DNA from: Mesorhizobium sp. NFR06
Lineage (GTDB): Bacteria > Pseudomonadota > Alphaproteobacteria > Rhizobiales > Rhizobiaceae
Length of the DNA stretch: 64,000 nt
Reading direction: 5' to 3'
NCBI RefSeq assembly: GCF_900115245.1
Contig: NZ_FOVT01000001.1
Location: forward strand, 372,001 to 436,000
The translations under genes and the position numbers were made by a program. Numbering within the stretch: position 1 is the stretch's first letter; the number at the start of each line of letters is the position of its first letter. A model generated the notes under the pieces. It was not told the origin of the DNA. It saw only the letters and a program-made list of their open reading frames with translations, and searched no databases. Shown piece after piece: positions 43,788 to 52,866 of the stretch.

Positions 43788-44534
43788 TCACGCGGCTGCC
43801 GCAAGGCCGCTGCCGCTCACGGTGAAGGAAGTGCCCTGCAGCTTGCCCGTCGCGAGCTGGATCACGGCCCGTCCGACATCGGCCGGCGTCTGCATGTCGC
43901 TCATGCTGGCCAGGAAGTCGGCCGGGCGGATGCCCATATAGGCCGCGATGCCATCGATGCCGTGATCGCCGACCCCGGTGCCTGGCATGATGCGCGCCGG
44001 CGAGAGCGCCATGAAGCGCAGGCCGAGCCCCAGCCGGTCCGATTCCTTCTGGCAATGGCCGGCCAAGAAAATCTGCATGCGCTTGGCGCCGGCATAGCCG
44101 CCCGAATTCGGCGGCCCTCCGCTGATGGCGGCGCCGCTGGCGATCAGCAGCACCCGGCTGCCGGGCTTCAGCCGGCCAGCGATGGCGGCCCGGCAGAACA
44201 GGAACGACGCCTTGACATCCATTTCCCAGTTCACCGAGAAGCCTTCCCAGCTCTGCTCCTGTATCGGCGCGGAAGGGGCGAGCGCGCCCGCGCAGACCAC
44301 CAGCACGTCCGGCGCAAGCGCATCGAAAACCGCCTCCGGCGCGGATTCGGCCGTCGCGTCGGCCGCAAGTGTCTTCAAGCAGGGGCGTTCCCAGGCGAGC
44401 TGCTTCAGGTCGGCGGCGCCACGGGCGACGGCAAGCACGGTCGCTCCCTCGCCGAGCGCTGCTTCCACGATCGCACGGCCGACACCGCGGCTGCCTCCGA
44501 CGACGACGACGTTCTGATTTTGCAACGATTTCAT
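43788..44534 (-). CDS. Short-chain dehydrogenase/reductase
   Basis: A 248-residue Rossmann-fold SDR. The cofactor loop is VVVVGGSRGVGRAIVEAAL; LVVCAGALAPSAP is the NNAG-like segment; the active site serine and YxxxK are LIASGAAIS and GGYAGAKRMQIF (tyrosine and lysine). The product is probably an NAD(P)-dependent oxidoreductase; substrate unknown. It precedes the ECF sigma gene by 42 bp in the same direction. Confidence 0.9.
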   Translation of the reverse strand: MKSLQNQNVVVVGGSRGVGRAIVEAALGEGATVLAVARGAADLKQLAWERPCLKTLAADATAESAPEAVFDALAPDVLVVCAGALAPSAPIQEQSWEGFSVNWEMDVKASFLFCRAAIAGRLKPGSRVLLIASGAAISGGPPNSGGYAGAKRMQIFLAGHCQKESDRLGLGLRFMALSPARIMPGTGVGDHGIDGIAAYMGIRPADFLASMSDMQTPADVGRAVIQLATGKLQGTSFTVSGSGLAAAA

Positions 44535-44712
44535 GCTTCACCTCTTTTCAGGCCGCCGGCCATCCGGACACGCCTGTTGGTGAAGACAAACAGCATCGGC
44601 GAAAATCATCGGTACGAACGAAAAATTCTCGCTTACCTTAGACAAAGTTTGGCTGGGGCACGGGCCTGACGCCGGACGCAGCGGCGGCGCACCAGTGCTC
44701 CGCGACGAGTAC

Positions 44713-45213
44713 CTACTCGCTCTCGCCATCCAGCGCCGGCACAGCAACGCCGGCAAGCTCCGCCGCTAACAGCCGCGCGGCGCCCGCCCGCGCCATCCGC
44801 AGCATCAGCGCCTTGCGCGTCGCCGCCGCCATGCGGTGCTCGGGTGCATCGCGCAGGATCTCCGCGCCATAGCCGTCGGAGAGGATGAAGCCGCATTCCT
44901 CGGGAAAGATTTCCTGTGGAACGCCGGGATGGGTGGCGAAGAAGAAGCGGTCCGAGTGCAGCCGGTAGTCCGGCCATTTGCGGTCGACGCGGAAGTCTTC
45001 GATCGAGGATTTGATCTCGATGATCCAGATATCGCCCTGCCGCGTCAGCGCGACCAGATCGGCGCGCCGCCCGGTGGCCAAAGAAAGCTCCGGCAGCACA
45101 TGCGCGCCCATTTCGGCCAGCAGCCGCTGCACGCCGCGCCGCACCAGCATGGCGCGCTCCGACTGGCGGCCGTCGATGAGCGGATTGAGGGGAATCGGGG
45201 AAACGAGTGGCAT
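44713..45213 (-). CDS. mmcB: MmcB-family DNA repair protein
   Basis: A 166-residue protein of the MmcB (formerly DUF1052) family, which has a restriction-endonuclease-like fold. RADLVALTRQGDIWIIEIKSSIEDF supplies the D...ExK active-site pattern, and HSDRFFFATHPGVP and GFILSDGYGAEI follow. In Caulobacter MmcB is part of a DNA-damage-induced response. The ATG at 45213 is chosen; one at 45225 would add four residues. A small hairpin with a GAGT/ACTC core lies over its 3' end. Confidence 0.85.
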   Translation of the reverse strand: MPLVSPIPLNPLIDGRQSERAMLVRRGVQRLLAEMGAHVLPELSLATGRRADLVALTRQGDIWIIEIKSSIEDFRVDRKWPDYRLHSDRFFFATHPGVPQEIFPEECGFILSDGYGAEILRDAPEHRMAAATRKALMLRMARAGAARLLAAELAGVAVPALDGESE

Positions 45214-45333
45214 GGCTGGCACCATGCCAGATTTTGTTCACGGTTTGAACCCGTTTCTAGGGGGCGATTATATATTTGACAAACCAGCCAGCGAACTTGG
45301 CCATGCCCCAGGCTTGCGACTTCAGGCCAATAG

Positions 45334-45349
45334 ATTAGGCATATCTAAT
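45334..45349. promoter_or_regulatory. ATTAG-N6-CTAAT dyad in AT-rich gap
   Basis: ATTAG-GCATAT-CTAAT lies 28 bp before the ATG of the secreted-protein gene, in a stretch clearly richer in A/T than its surroundings. TTGACA occurs at about 45278 but no -10 at correct spacing. It may be an operator for either divergent gene. Confidence 0.35.
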
Positions 45350-45376
45350 ATGATATGGCTTGTTTGAGGGGCCTTA

Positions 45377-45781
45377 ATGTATCGGCTAGGAAAACACGCT
45401 GCTTGGGTTTGGCTTGCCTTTTCAGGCGGTGCTGACGCCCACGACTGGTATACAGGCAAAACCGATCCCCTCCTGGGATACAACTGCTGTGGAGATAAAG
45501 ACTGCCACCCAATCGATCCCCGCGACGTTAGGGCGACCAAGGACGGCTATTACGTCAGGGCGCCGCGCCCGAGTTACATGAATGAACCTCAGGAGGCGGA
45601 ATGGTTCATCCCAATCGGGCGAGCCCAGGCCGCGCCGGATGACCGATACCATATCTGCGAACGCTTGATGACGTTTTACCAGACGATTGTCCCGCACTTG
45701 AAGTTCGAGGCCTATCACAGATTCGCATGGACGTGTTTCTTCGTGCCCATGGGCACGGGTTCAATCACGCCAGACCGATAG
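45377..45781 (+). CDS. Secreted Cys-containing hypothetical protein
   Basis: A 134-residue protein, probably exported: MYRLGKHAAWVWLAFSGGADA resembles a short signal peptide cut before HDWYTGK. The mature part has GYNCCGDKDCHPIDPRDVR with three cysteines close together, plus ICERL and WTCFFVP. The cysteine and histidine cluster could form disulphides or bind metal. I have no family name. It lies in a locally AT-richer stretch than its neighbours. Confidence 0.75.
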   Translation: MYRLGKHAAWVWLAFSGGADAHDWYTGKTDPLLGYNCCGDKDCHPIDPRDVRATKDGYYVRAPRPSYMNEPQEAEWFIPIGRAQAAPDDRYHICERLMTFYQTIVPHLKFEAYHRFAWTCFFVPMGTGSITPDR

Positions 45782-45879
45782 AGCGTTTCGCCGTTTCACG
45801 GAAACGGCGAAACGCTCTATCTCTTTGTTTTGACGCAATTCCTGACGGAAAACCGTGCACACTTTTTTCCTGGAATTGC
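45780..45879 (-). repeat. RIME-like palindromic repeat, copy 9 (full)
   Basis: Reverse orientation. The first hairpin AGAGCGTTTCGCCGTTTC-ACG-GAAACGGCGAAACGCTCT has a perfect 18-bp stem; the second runs GACGCAATTCCTGACGG to TTTCCTGGAATTGC. It starts on the stop codon of the secreted-protein gene and can act as its terminator. It lies just before the deaminase gene. Confidence 0.9.
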
Positions 45880-45933
45880 CCTGGAGTCGTTTTCGCCGGC
45901 CCGGCCCCAAAACCGCAGGATGAGGATTTTGCC

Positions 45934-46404
45934 ATGACACGCGACCAGATGCTCGCCCACCTTCGATCCGCCGACGCCGTCGCGCGCGAGGCGGGGGCGC
46001 ATGGGCATCATCCGTTCGGTTGCGTGCTGGTCGGGCCGGATGATCGCGTGCTGATGCGGCAGGGCAATCTCGACACGGTGCGCCACGCCGAGACCGAGCT
46101 CGCCCGCCGCGCCGCGGCCGCCTATGAGCCCGAATTCCTGTGGCAATGCACGCTGGTCTCGACCGGCGAGCCCTGCGCGATGTGCGCCGGCACGATGTAT
46201 TGGGCGAATATCGGGCGGCTGGTCTACGGCTTCGAGGAGACCGAGCTTCTCGCGCTCACCGGGGATCATCCCGGGAATCCGACGATGAGCCTCGCTTCGC
46301 GGACCGTATTCGCCTCCGGCCAGAAAAAGATCGAGGTCTTCGGCCCCTTCCCCGAAATCGCGGACGAGATGCTCGCTCCGCACCGCGATTTCTGGAAGCG
46401 CTGA
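45934..46404 (+). CDS. Nucleoside deaminase, cytidine/deoxycytidylate type
   Basis: A 156-residue zinc deaminase. RHAETELARRA holds the His-Ala-Glu and TGEPCAMCAGTMYW the two zinc cysteines. HPFGCVLVGPDDRVLMRQGN is the usual N-terminal strand. The group includes guanine and adenine deaminases as well as cytidine-type ones, so the base is undecided. The frame is open to 45727, but that extension passes through repeat copy 9; ATG 45934 is preferred. Confidence 0.9.
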   Translation: MTRDQMLAHLRSADAVAREAGAHGHHPFGCVLVGPDDRVLMRQGNLDTVRHAETELARRAAAAYEPEFLWQCTLVSTGEPCAMCAGTMYWANIGRLVYGFEETELLALTGDHPGNPTMSLASRTVFASGQKKIEVFGPFPEIADEMLAPHRDFWKR

Positions 46405-46467
46405 CAAGGCTTTCAGAATCGGGCGTCGCCCTTCGTTGAACCGGTAGACGAGCGAGATCCTCTCAAG

Positions 46468-46878
46468 TCACGCGATCGCGCTCTCGCCGGCCGCCGCTCC
46501 CGCCATGTCCTCCAGGATCGGGCAGTCCGGCCGGTGGTCACCATGGCAGGCGTGGATCAGCTTCTGCAGCGTCGAGCGCATCGACTGCAATTCGCGCACC
46601 TTCTCCTCGATCGCCCTGACATGGGCGGCGGCGATCTCGCGCACGTCATGGCTGGCGCGGCCACGGTCCTGATAGAGCGCCATCAGCTGCCTGCAATCGT
46701 CGATTGAGAAGCCGAGATTGCGCGCGCGGCGCAGGAAGGCCAGGCGATGGATGTCGTCGCCGGAGTAATCGCGATAGCCGTTCTCGGCCCGCGCCGGCCG
46801 GATCAGCCCGATCTCCTCATAGTAGCGGATGGTCTTGGCCGGCAGGCCGGAACGTTCGGCGGCATCACCGACATTCAT
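46468..46878 (-). CDS. cueR: Copper-responsive MerR regulator CueR
   Basis: A 136-residue MerR-family regulator. MNVGDAAERSGLPAKTIRYYEEIGLIRPARAENGYRDY is the DNA-binding domain and a long dimerisation helix follows. The metal loop is ACHGDHRPDCPIL, the two cysteines placed as in the Cu(I) sensor CueR. It should activate copper efflux genes by untwisting a promoter with a 19-bp spacer; exactly such a promoter lies before copA at 57437. The ATG at 46878 is preceded by AAGGAG, deciding it over ATG 46893. Confidence 0.92.
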   Translation of the reverse strand: MNVGDAAERSGLPAKTIRYYEEIGLIRPARAENGYRDYSGDDIHRLAFLRRARNLGFSIDDCRQLMALYQDRGRASHDVREIAAAHVRAIEEKVRELQSMRSTLQKLIHACHGDHRPDCPILEDMAGAAAGESAIA

Positions 46879-47104
46879 GGCGCTCTCCTTCATCTCTGGC
46901 GGCTATTCCAGCTGCCCCATTGATTTTGCTTCACAATCCTGTGAGCCCTGTTGCCGAAATGCCGCAGTTCGGCACTTACCGGCAGGGAAGGCTTTGCATA
47001 TAGGCAGTGCGCGCTTGGCAAGCAAAAGAAATGCCAGCATGAATGATGGCAAGAAAGCGGCCGACTCGTGCCGCTGACATCGAGGCGGGGCGTCGGACCT
47101 ATTC

Positions 47105-47722
47105 ATGCGCTTGAAGTCAATTGCAATTGTCGCCGCTCTTGCGCTGTCGACCGCGATCAGCGGGTGCAGCACCATCGGCGGGCAATTGTTCACCAACAAC
47201 TATGGCGCGATGACCGACGCCGGCTATCAGCTGCCGCGCGTCCCGATCGAAAAGGTCCCCGCTAAGTACCACCGGCAGGAAGTGCGCTACGACTCCTCGG
47301 AGAAGCCGGGCACCATCATCGTCGATACCCAGAACAAGTTTCTCTACTTCATCGAGGGCGACGGCATGGCGATGCGCTATGGTATCGGCGTCGGCCGTGA
47401 GGGTTTTGAGTGGCACGGCACCGCCCATATCGCGCTGAAGCGCGAATGGCCGACCTGGACGCCGCCCTCGCAGATGATCAAGCGCCAGCCCGATCTTGCC
47501 AAGTTCGCCGGCGGCATGGAGCCTGGCCTGAAGAACCCGCTCGGCGCGCGCGCCATGTATCTCTTCAACAAGGGCGGCGACATGGGCTACCGCCTGCATG
47601 GCAGCCCGGAATGGTTCTCGATCGGCAAGGCGATGTCGTCGGGCTGCATCCGGCTGATGAACCAGGACATTATCGACCTCTACGACCGCACCTCGGTCGG
47701 CGCCAAGGTCATCGTGATGTGA
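47105..47722 (+). CDS. L,D-transpeptidase lipoprotein (YkuD family)
   Basis: A 205-residue lipoprotein. The N-terminus MRLKSIAIVAALALSTAISGC ends in a lipobox cysteine. The YkuD domain includes TIIVDTQNKFLYFIEGDG and the catalytic HGSPEWFSIGKAMSSGCIRLMNQD with the active-site His and Cys. It makes 3-3 cross-links in peptidoglycan or attaches outer-membrane proteins to it. It is followed by a strong intrinsic terminator. Confidence 0.94.
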   Translation: MRLKSIAIVAALALSTAISGCSTIGGQLFTNNYGAMTDAGYQLPRVPIEKVPAKYHRQEVRYDSSEKPGTIIVDTQNKFLYFIEGDGMAMRYGIGVGREGFEWHGTAHIALKREWPTWTPPSQMIKRQPDLAKFAGGMEPGLKNPLGARAMYLFNKGGDMGYRLHGSPEWFSIGKAMSSGCIRLMNQDIIDLYDRTSVGAKVIVM

Positions 47723-47779
47723 TCACGAAGGCCGGGGCCAAAAGCTTTTGCAAGCGGACCGTCTAGGCAACAACAAGAC

Positions 47780-47830
47780 GTCCAAAAACAGAAAACCGGG
47801 CTGTTGGGGCCCGGTTTTTTGTTTTTGGAC
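47780..47830. terminator. Strong bidirectional intrinsic terminator
   Basis: Left arm 47780-47801 (GTCCAAAAACAGAAAACCGG plus GC), a 7-nt loop, and right arm 47809-47830 pair almost completely over 22 bases. The core AACCGGGC/GCCCGGTT is followed on both strands by an A or T run. It separates the convergent L,D-transpeptidase and nfuA genes. Confidence 0.92.
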
Positions 47831-47869
47831 TGTTGCGGGCCGACGCCCTTTTGAGAGTTCGCGTTGCTG

Positions 47870-48439
47870 TCAGGCGACTTGCTCGACCTGCTGCACCTCG
47901 GGAACGAAGTGGCGAAGCAGGTTCTGGATGCCGTGCTTCAGCGTCGCCGTCGACGACGGGCAGCCGGCGCAGGCGCCCTTCATGTGCAGGAACACGGTGC
48001 CGTTCTCGAAACCGCGGAAGGTGATGTCGCCGCCATCCTGGGCGACTGCCGGGCGCACGCGCGTGTCGAGCAGTTCCTTGATGGTCAGCACCAGTTCTTC
48101 GTCGGCCTTGTCGTAGAACTCGCCGGTCTGGCTGGTTTCGGTGGCGGGGCCAGCCGATGCCATGACCGGGGCGCCGGACATGAAGTGCTCCATGATGGCG
48201 CCGAGGATCGCCGGCTTCAGATGCTGCCAGTCCGGGCTGTCCTTGGTCACCGTGATGAAATCATAGCCGAAGAAAACGCCGGTGACGCCCGGGATCTCGA
48301 ACAGCCTGCCGGCCAGCGGCGAGGCTTCCGCCGCGGCTTCGGCATTGCGGAAATCGGCTGTGCCTTCGCGCAGCACTTCCTTGCCCGGCAGGAATTTCAG
48401 CGTCGCCGGGTTCGGCGTCGATTCGGTCTGGATGAACAT
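47870..48439 (-). CDS. nfuA: Fe-S carrier protein NfuA (NifU-like)
   Basis: A 189-residue scaffold/carrier for Fe-S cluster delivery. MFIQTESTPNPATLKFLPGK opens the Nfu N-terminal domain (~1-90). The C-terminal NifU-like domain has VRPAVAQDGGDITFRGF and the cluster-binding KGACAGCPSSTATLKHGI (CxxC). A palindrome matching the rhizobial iron-control element lies 32 bp upstream of the ATG, so iron-dependent control by Irr is likely. Confidence 0.94.
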   Translation of the reverse strand: MFIQTESTPNPATLKFLPGKEVLREGTADFRNAEAAAEASPLAGRLFEIPGVTGVFFGYDFITVTKDSPDWQHLKPAILGAIMEHFMSGAPVMASAGPATETSQTGEFYDKADEELVLTIKELLDTRVRPAVAQDGGDITFRGFENGTVFLHMKGACAGCPSSTATLKHGIQNLLRHFVPEVQQVEQVA

Positions 48440-48470
48440 GGGTATCTCCAGGCCCTTCCCGGGCCGATAG

Positions 48471-48487
48471 TTTGGAATAATTCTAAA
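48471..48487. promoter_or_regulatory. Probable Irr box (iron control element)
   Basis: Read toward nfuA the site is TTTAGAA-TTA-TTCCAAA, one mismatch from the palindromic iron-control-element form TTTAGAA-N3-TTCTAAA bound by Irr in Rhizobiales. It lies 32-48 bp upstream of the nfuA ATG, overlapping the likely promoter. Confidence 0.65.
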
Positions 48488-48553
48488 TAGGCTCTATCGG
48501 CTGGACATTCAAGCGAAACGCGTCGCCTGAGCCGCTGGCTGGCGGAATGTTTT

Positions 48554-48580
48554 GCCCTGGCGGAGCCCCTCGACCAGGGC
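48554..48580. terminator. Hairpin after the debranching-enzyme gene
   Basis: GCCCTGG, a 13-nt loop, then CCAGGGC form a 7-bp GC stem just past the stop of the leftward GH gene. On the transcribed strand it has no clear T-run, so it is a weak terminator candidate. Confidence 0.35.
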
Positions 48581-48584
48581 AGGC

Positions 48585-50903
48585 TTATTCTCGGACTTCC
48601 ACGCTGAGTTGTCCACTCGTCTTCTGGATGTTCACCTCGGCTCCGTCGGCCGTCCGCCTGAATTCGAGATCGGCACATCCGTCGCCTACCCGCAGCTTGC
48701 GAAGCTGGATGCGGTTGACGAAATCGGGCAGCCGCGGCCGCACGATGAGAAGCCTGCCGGCGAAGGCGTCGGGTTCCAGGCCAAGGCAGGTCGTCACCAG
48801 AAACGGCACCGCGCCCGCCGCCCAGGCCTGTGGGTGGCAGGCCACGGGATAATGCACCGGCACCTGGAAATCCTTGCGCGCAAAGCCTGCCATCGCTTCA
48901 GGCAGCCGATGGTGGCGGAAGTGCATGGCTGCCTCGGCCATGCCGGTGAAGATGCGCAGCGCCGCGTCGTCCTCGCGATATCGCCGGCAGCCGGCCGCCA
49001 GCAAGGCGTTGTCATGCGGCCAGACGGTTCCGAGATGGTATCCGACAGGGTTGTAGCGCCGCTCCCCGGTCGACAGCGTGCGCACGCCCCAACCGCTGAA
49101 CATGTCGTCCCGCATCAGCCGCTCGACCGACCGGCGGCCCTTGGCCTGATCCGCGATACCGGCCCACAACGCCTGCCCTGGATTCGAGGAAACGGCCGTG
49201 ACCTGTCGGCTCCGCGCTTCGAGCGCAAGGGCAAACGTTCCCTGCTCCTCGCACCAGAAGTCACGGTTGAATCGCTTCCGAAGCCGTTCGGCCTCGCCGC
49301 GAAGCTGCCTGGCGCGACTGGGGTCTCCAATGCGTTCGTAAAGGTCGGCGACGGCATGCTTGGCGGCAAAGACATAGCCCTGGACCTCGACGAGCGCGAT
49401 CGGCGGCCTGGCGATGCTGCCGTCGGTCCTGACGATCGCGTCGGCCGAATCCTTCCAGCCCTGATTGACGAGGCTGCTCTGCCAGGTGCTCCGATATTTG
49501 ACATAGCCTTCGCCACGCCTGTCTCCGGCCCTGGCGATCCAGCCCAAGGCCTTTTCCACGGGCTCCCGCAGCTCGCGGAAGAGCCCGAGATCGCCTGTCC
49601 ACGCGGCATGGCGGCCCAGCAGCAGCAGAAAGAGCGGGGTTGCGTCCACTGTGCCGTAGAACCTGGCATGCGGGACATCGCCGGCGCGGGCGAGCTCGCC
49701 GACGCGCAGCTCATGCAGGATCTTGCCGGGCTGCTCCTCCCGCCATCGATCCGTTCGACGTCCCTGGTAGCTGGCGAGAAGGCGCAGCGTCTGGGCGGTG
49801 ATCTCCGGCTGAAAGGCGAGCATCTCGAGCGCGACGATCAGGCTGTCGCGTCCGAAAAGGGCGACGAACCACGGCACGCCGGCGGCAAAATATTCCCTGT
49901 TGCCCAAATCGGATCTGAGCATCGCGAGATCGCGCAGCGAGCGGTCCATGATGCCGTTGAGCAGCAGGCTGTCGCTGTGGAATGTCGTGTGCCGCTCCAG
50001 CCATTCTTCCGAACCGGTCTGAAGGTTTTCCGCGAGAGTGCCGAGCGCGACCGTCGGCTGCCGGTTCAAATGATCGGGTTCGGCCTCTTCGGCCCGTTCA
50101 TTGAGTTCTATGGTGACCGCGATGGCCCGTCTGTCGCCCGCGGGCACGCGGATCCGGAACTCGGCGGTGGTTTCGTGCATGTGATCGGGTTGCGGCGAGA
50201 AGGCGATAGTCACGGTCCTGCGCATCCGGTCGGCGCCGTGATAGACAAAATGCAGCCTGCCGTCCCGCCAGGCGGCCCGCTCGCGCCTGCCGAGGCCCTG
50301 CCGCACCAGCCCGCGCACGTTGAAGATGTCCTCGAAGCCGGCGCCGAATTGCAGGGTCAGCGGAAAATCATGCGCCTGGCGGCCGAAATTCTGGATGGTC
50401 ATGACCTCCCGCACGCATGTTTGCCCCGCATCGAGAATACGCTCCCAGCCGATGCCGAGTTCGTCCTTGGGGATCAATCGTCCCTGCTCGAAGTAGAGGT
50501 CTGGATTGGTCAGTTCGAAGAGCGCCGCGTAGCCCTTTTGCGCGGTCGAGGCCAATACGATCGGCGCTAGACCGGCCAGTCTCATCTGATAGCCGCCGAG
50601 GAAGCGGCAGTCATGGAAATAGAGTCCGAAGCCGTGCTCGCCCTTCAGGGGGATCTGCGCGTCGGAAGCGACGACGTAATAGAGGTCGAGGCTCTTGACG
50701 GTTATCGCGCCGGCGATGCTGCCGACCATGGCCGGATGGCCCTTGGCGAGCACGCGGTGCTTGCGCTCCTTCTGCGCACGAGGCGTCTGCGGCGCCTTTT
50801 CCCGGGCTCGTGCCGCCTGTTCGGAACGCGGCGAGCCAGGTTGAGCCTCGCCGCGTTGCCGGTCGGCTTGCCTGCCGCCGGGTTCTCGCTCCGATATGAC
50901 CAT
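48585..50903 (-). CDS. Glycogen-debranching-type amylo-alpha-1,6-glucosidase
   Basis: A 772-residue enzyme of the bacterial GDE family. The N-terminal ~300 residues form a beta-rich domain starting near ITVKSLDLYYVVASDAQIPLKGEHGFGLYFHDCRFLGGY. The (alpha/alpha)6 catalytic part follows, with GVPWFVALFGRDSLIVALEML, DATPLFLLLLGRHA and YHLGTVWPHDNALLAAG; the acidic residues in these segments are the likely catalytic ones. It probably cleaves alpha-1,6 branches of glycogen or another glucan. The first ~60 residues after ATG 50903 are charged and low in complexity; translation could start later at MVGSIAGA. Confidence 0.87.
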   Translation of the reverse strand: MVISEREPGGRQADRQRGEAQPGSPRSEQAARAREKAPQTPRAQKERKHRVLAKGHPAMVGSIAGAITVKSLDLYYVVASDAQIPLKGEHGFGLYFHDCRFLGGYQMRLAGLAPIVLASTAQKGYAALFELTNPDLYFEQGRLIPKDELGIGWERILDAGQTCVREVMTIQNFGRQAHDFPLTLQFGAGFEDIFNVRGLVRQGLGRRERAAWRDGRLHFVYHGADRMRRTVTIAFSPQPDHMHETTAEFRIRVPAGDRRAIAVTIELNERAEEAEPDHLNRQPTVALGTLAENLQTGSEEWLERHTTFHSDSLLLNGIMDRSLRDLAMLRSDLGNREYFAAGVPWFVALFGRDSLIVALEMLAFQPEITAQTLRLLASYQGRRTDRWREEQPGKILHELRVGELARAGDVPHARFYGTVDATPLFLLLLGRHAAWTGDLGLFRELREPVEKALGWIARAGDRRGEGYVKYRSTWQSSLVNQGWKDSADAIVRTDGSIARPPIALVEVQGYVFAAKHAVADLYERIGDPSRARQLRGEAERLRKRFNRDFWCEEQGTFALALEARSRQVTAVSSNPGQALWAGIADQAKGRRSVERLMRDDMFSGWGVRTLSTGERRYNPVGYHLGTVWPHDNALLAAGCRRYREDDAALRIFTGMAEAAMHFRHHRLPEAMAGFARKDFQVPVHYPVACHPQAWAAGAVPFLVTTCLGLEPDAFAGRLLIVRPRLPDFVNRIQLRKLRVGDGCADLEFRRTADGAEVNIQKTSGQLSVEVRE

Positions 50904-51084
50904 CCAGCCGTCCAGTTGGAAATCACTGTTTATGCGGATTCCAAATGGCGCAGCGGCCGCGCAGGCCAAGGACGTCCCGCGCACAATTGCCCACAATCGG
51001 GTGATTGACCGCGTCGAGAAAGGCTGGAATGAGCCTGCACCGCGGTGCTCGACGGCGGGCATCGGCCCCGGACCGTCGGGGCGG

Positions 51085-51576
51085 TCAGGCCAGGCTGTCG
51101 ATTTCCTCGTCCGACAGGTTCTGCGGCACCACCGTGACTGGAATGGGGAAAGCAGCGCCACGGCCAGCAACCGAGCTGACCAGCGGCCCCGGGCCTTCCT
51201 TGCCGGCACCGGCCGCCAGCACCAGGATGGCAATGTCCTGGTCTTCCTCGATCAGCTTGTGGATCTCTTCGGTGGGCTTTCCCTCGCGCACCACCATCTC
51301 CGGTTCGATGCCGAGCTTCTGGCGCACTTTGTTCGCATGGCCGTCCAAGGCTGCGCGCGCCGTCGCGTTCGCTTCCTCGCGCATGATCTTTTCCACGCCG
51401 AGCCAGTGCTGGAAATCGTCCGGCACGATGACATAGAGCAACACCAGCACGCCGCTGGTGCTCTGCGCGCGTTTGGAGGCATAGGCGACGGCACGCTCGC
51501 ATTCCGGCGTGTCGTCTATGATCGCCAGGAATTTGCGGCGATGGCCGGCTTCGCGGCTGAGGCGTTTGGAGACCAT
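51085..51576 (-). CDS. Universal stress protein UspA family
   Basis: A 163-residue Usp domain protein. RRKFLAIIDDTPECERAVAYASKRA is the first strand-helix unit, LVLLYVIVP the second strand, and ILVLAAGAGKEGPGPLVSSVAG resembles the ATP-binding G-x2-G-x9-G-S segment, though without its exact spacing. The tail is IPVTVVPQNLSDEEIDSLA. It lies 105 bp downstream of trpS, in the same direction. The ATG at 51576 is used. Confidence 0.9.
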   Translation of the reverse strand: MVSKRLSREAGHRRKFLAIIDDTPECERAVAYASKRAQSTSGVLVLLYVIVPDDFQHWLGVEKIMREEANATARAALDGHANKVRQKLGIEPEMVVREGKPTEEIHKLIEEDQDIAILVLAAGAGKEGPGPLVSSVAGRGAAFPIPVTVVPQNLSDEEIDSLA

Positions 51577-51681
51577 GTCTATCTGCTCGGTATGATTTTG
51601 GCCGCAATCTGCCACCGTCGCGAACCGGCGGCAAGCCGCCGGCAGGCGCGGCAATGGTCCGACGGGACCGGGGGCTATCGA

Positions 51682-52749
51682 TCAGTCCTGCAGCAGGCCG
51701 ATAATGTCGCGCACCGTCTTCATCGTGCCCTCGGCGATCGCGCTGGCGCGCTCGCCGCCATCCTTGAGCACGGCGTCGACATAGGCGCGGTCGGCCTCGA
51801 TGCGGCGCATCTCGGCGGCGATCGGCGCCAGCTTCTCGACGGCAAGATCGGCGAGCGCCGGCTTGAACACCGAAAACTGCTGGCCGCCATAGGCCTTCAG
51901 TACATCTTGCTTCGAAATCTCGGCGAGGCCGGCATAGATGCCGACCAGGTTTTCCGCCTCAGGCCGGGTTTCCAGCCCGTCGAGCTCGCTCGGCAACGGC
52001 TCCGGGTCGGTCTTGGCCTTGCGGATCTTCTTCGAGATGGTGTCGGCATCGTCCGTCAGGTTGATGCGCGACAGGTCCGACGGGTCCGACTTAGACATCT
52101 TCTTCGAGCCGTCGCGCAGGCTCATGATGCGCGCGGCCGGACCGCCGATCACAGGTTCGGTGATCGGGAAGTAGCCGTTCACGGTTTCCTCGCCGATCTG
52201 CATCTCGACGCCGACGCCGAGCGCCGCGATCTTGTCGGAGAAGTCGTTGTTGAATTTCTGGGCGATATCGCGGGTCAACTCCAGGTGCTGCTTCTGGTCC
52301 TCGCCTACCGGCACATGGGTGGCGCGGTAAAGCAGGATGTCGGCAGCCATCAGGCTCGGATAGGCGAGCAGGCCAAGCGAGGCATTCTCGCGGTCCTTGC
52401 CGGCTTTGTCCTTGAACTGCGTCATGCGGTACATCCAGCCGATGCGCGCCACGCAGTTGAAGATCCAGGCAAGCTCGGCGTGCTGCATGACCCGCGACTG
52501 GTTGAAAACGATGTGCTTCTTGGGGTCGATGCCGGAGGCGAGGAACGCCGCCGTGATCGAACGGGTCTGATCGCCGAGATCCGGATAGACGAGCTGTGCC
52601 GTCAGCGAATGCAGGTCGACGACGCAATAGATGCAGTCGGACTGTTCCTGAAGGGCGACGAATTTCTTGATGGCGCCGAGATAATTGCCGAGATGCAGGT
52701 TGCCGGTCGGCTGGACGCCGGAAAAGACGAGTGGCTTGAAGGCGGACAT
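51682..52749 (-). CDS. trpS: Tryptophanyl-tRNA synthetase
   Basis: A 355-residue class I synthetase that charges tRNA-Trp. The HIGH-type motif is [17 protein letters not shown] and the KMSKS motif [42 protein letters not shown] is a typical Trp-pocket region. Length is normal. It is downstream of murJ, a conserved order in Rhizobiales. Confidence 0.97.
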   Translation of the reverse strand: MSAFKPLVFSGVQPTGNLHLGNYLGAIKKFVALQEQSDCIYCVVDLHSLTAQLVYPDLGDQTRSITAAFLASGIDPKKHIVFNQSRVMQHAELAWIFNCVARIGWMYRMTQFKDKAGKDRENASLGLLAYPSLMAADILLYRATHVPVGEDQKQHLELTRDIAQKFNNDFSDKIAALGVGVEMQIGEETVNGYFPITEPVIGGPAARIMSLRDGSKKMSKSDPSDLSRINLTDDADTISKKIRKAKTDPEPLPSELDGLETRPEAENLVGIYAGLAEISKQDVLKAYGGQQFSVFKPALADLAVEKLAPIAAEMRRIEADRAYVDAVLKDGGERASAIAEGTMKTVRDIIGLLQD

Positions 52750-52866
52750 GAGTTCCTCATGGCTTGTGGAGGGCCGTTTCGCGCGCGGCGAAAGTCTTGC
52801 GACGGCGCGCTTATGAACGAAGGGGGCGACGGGATCAAGACCGGTGTTGCTGCACGCCAGCTCGGG

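Noticed and set aside
45727..45933. N-terminal extension of the deaminase
   Set aside because: It overlaps the secreted-protein gene and then runs through repeat copy 9. The fold starts at ATG 45934.
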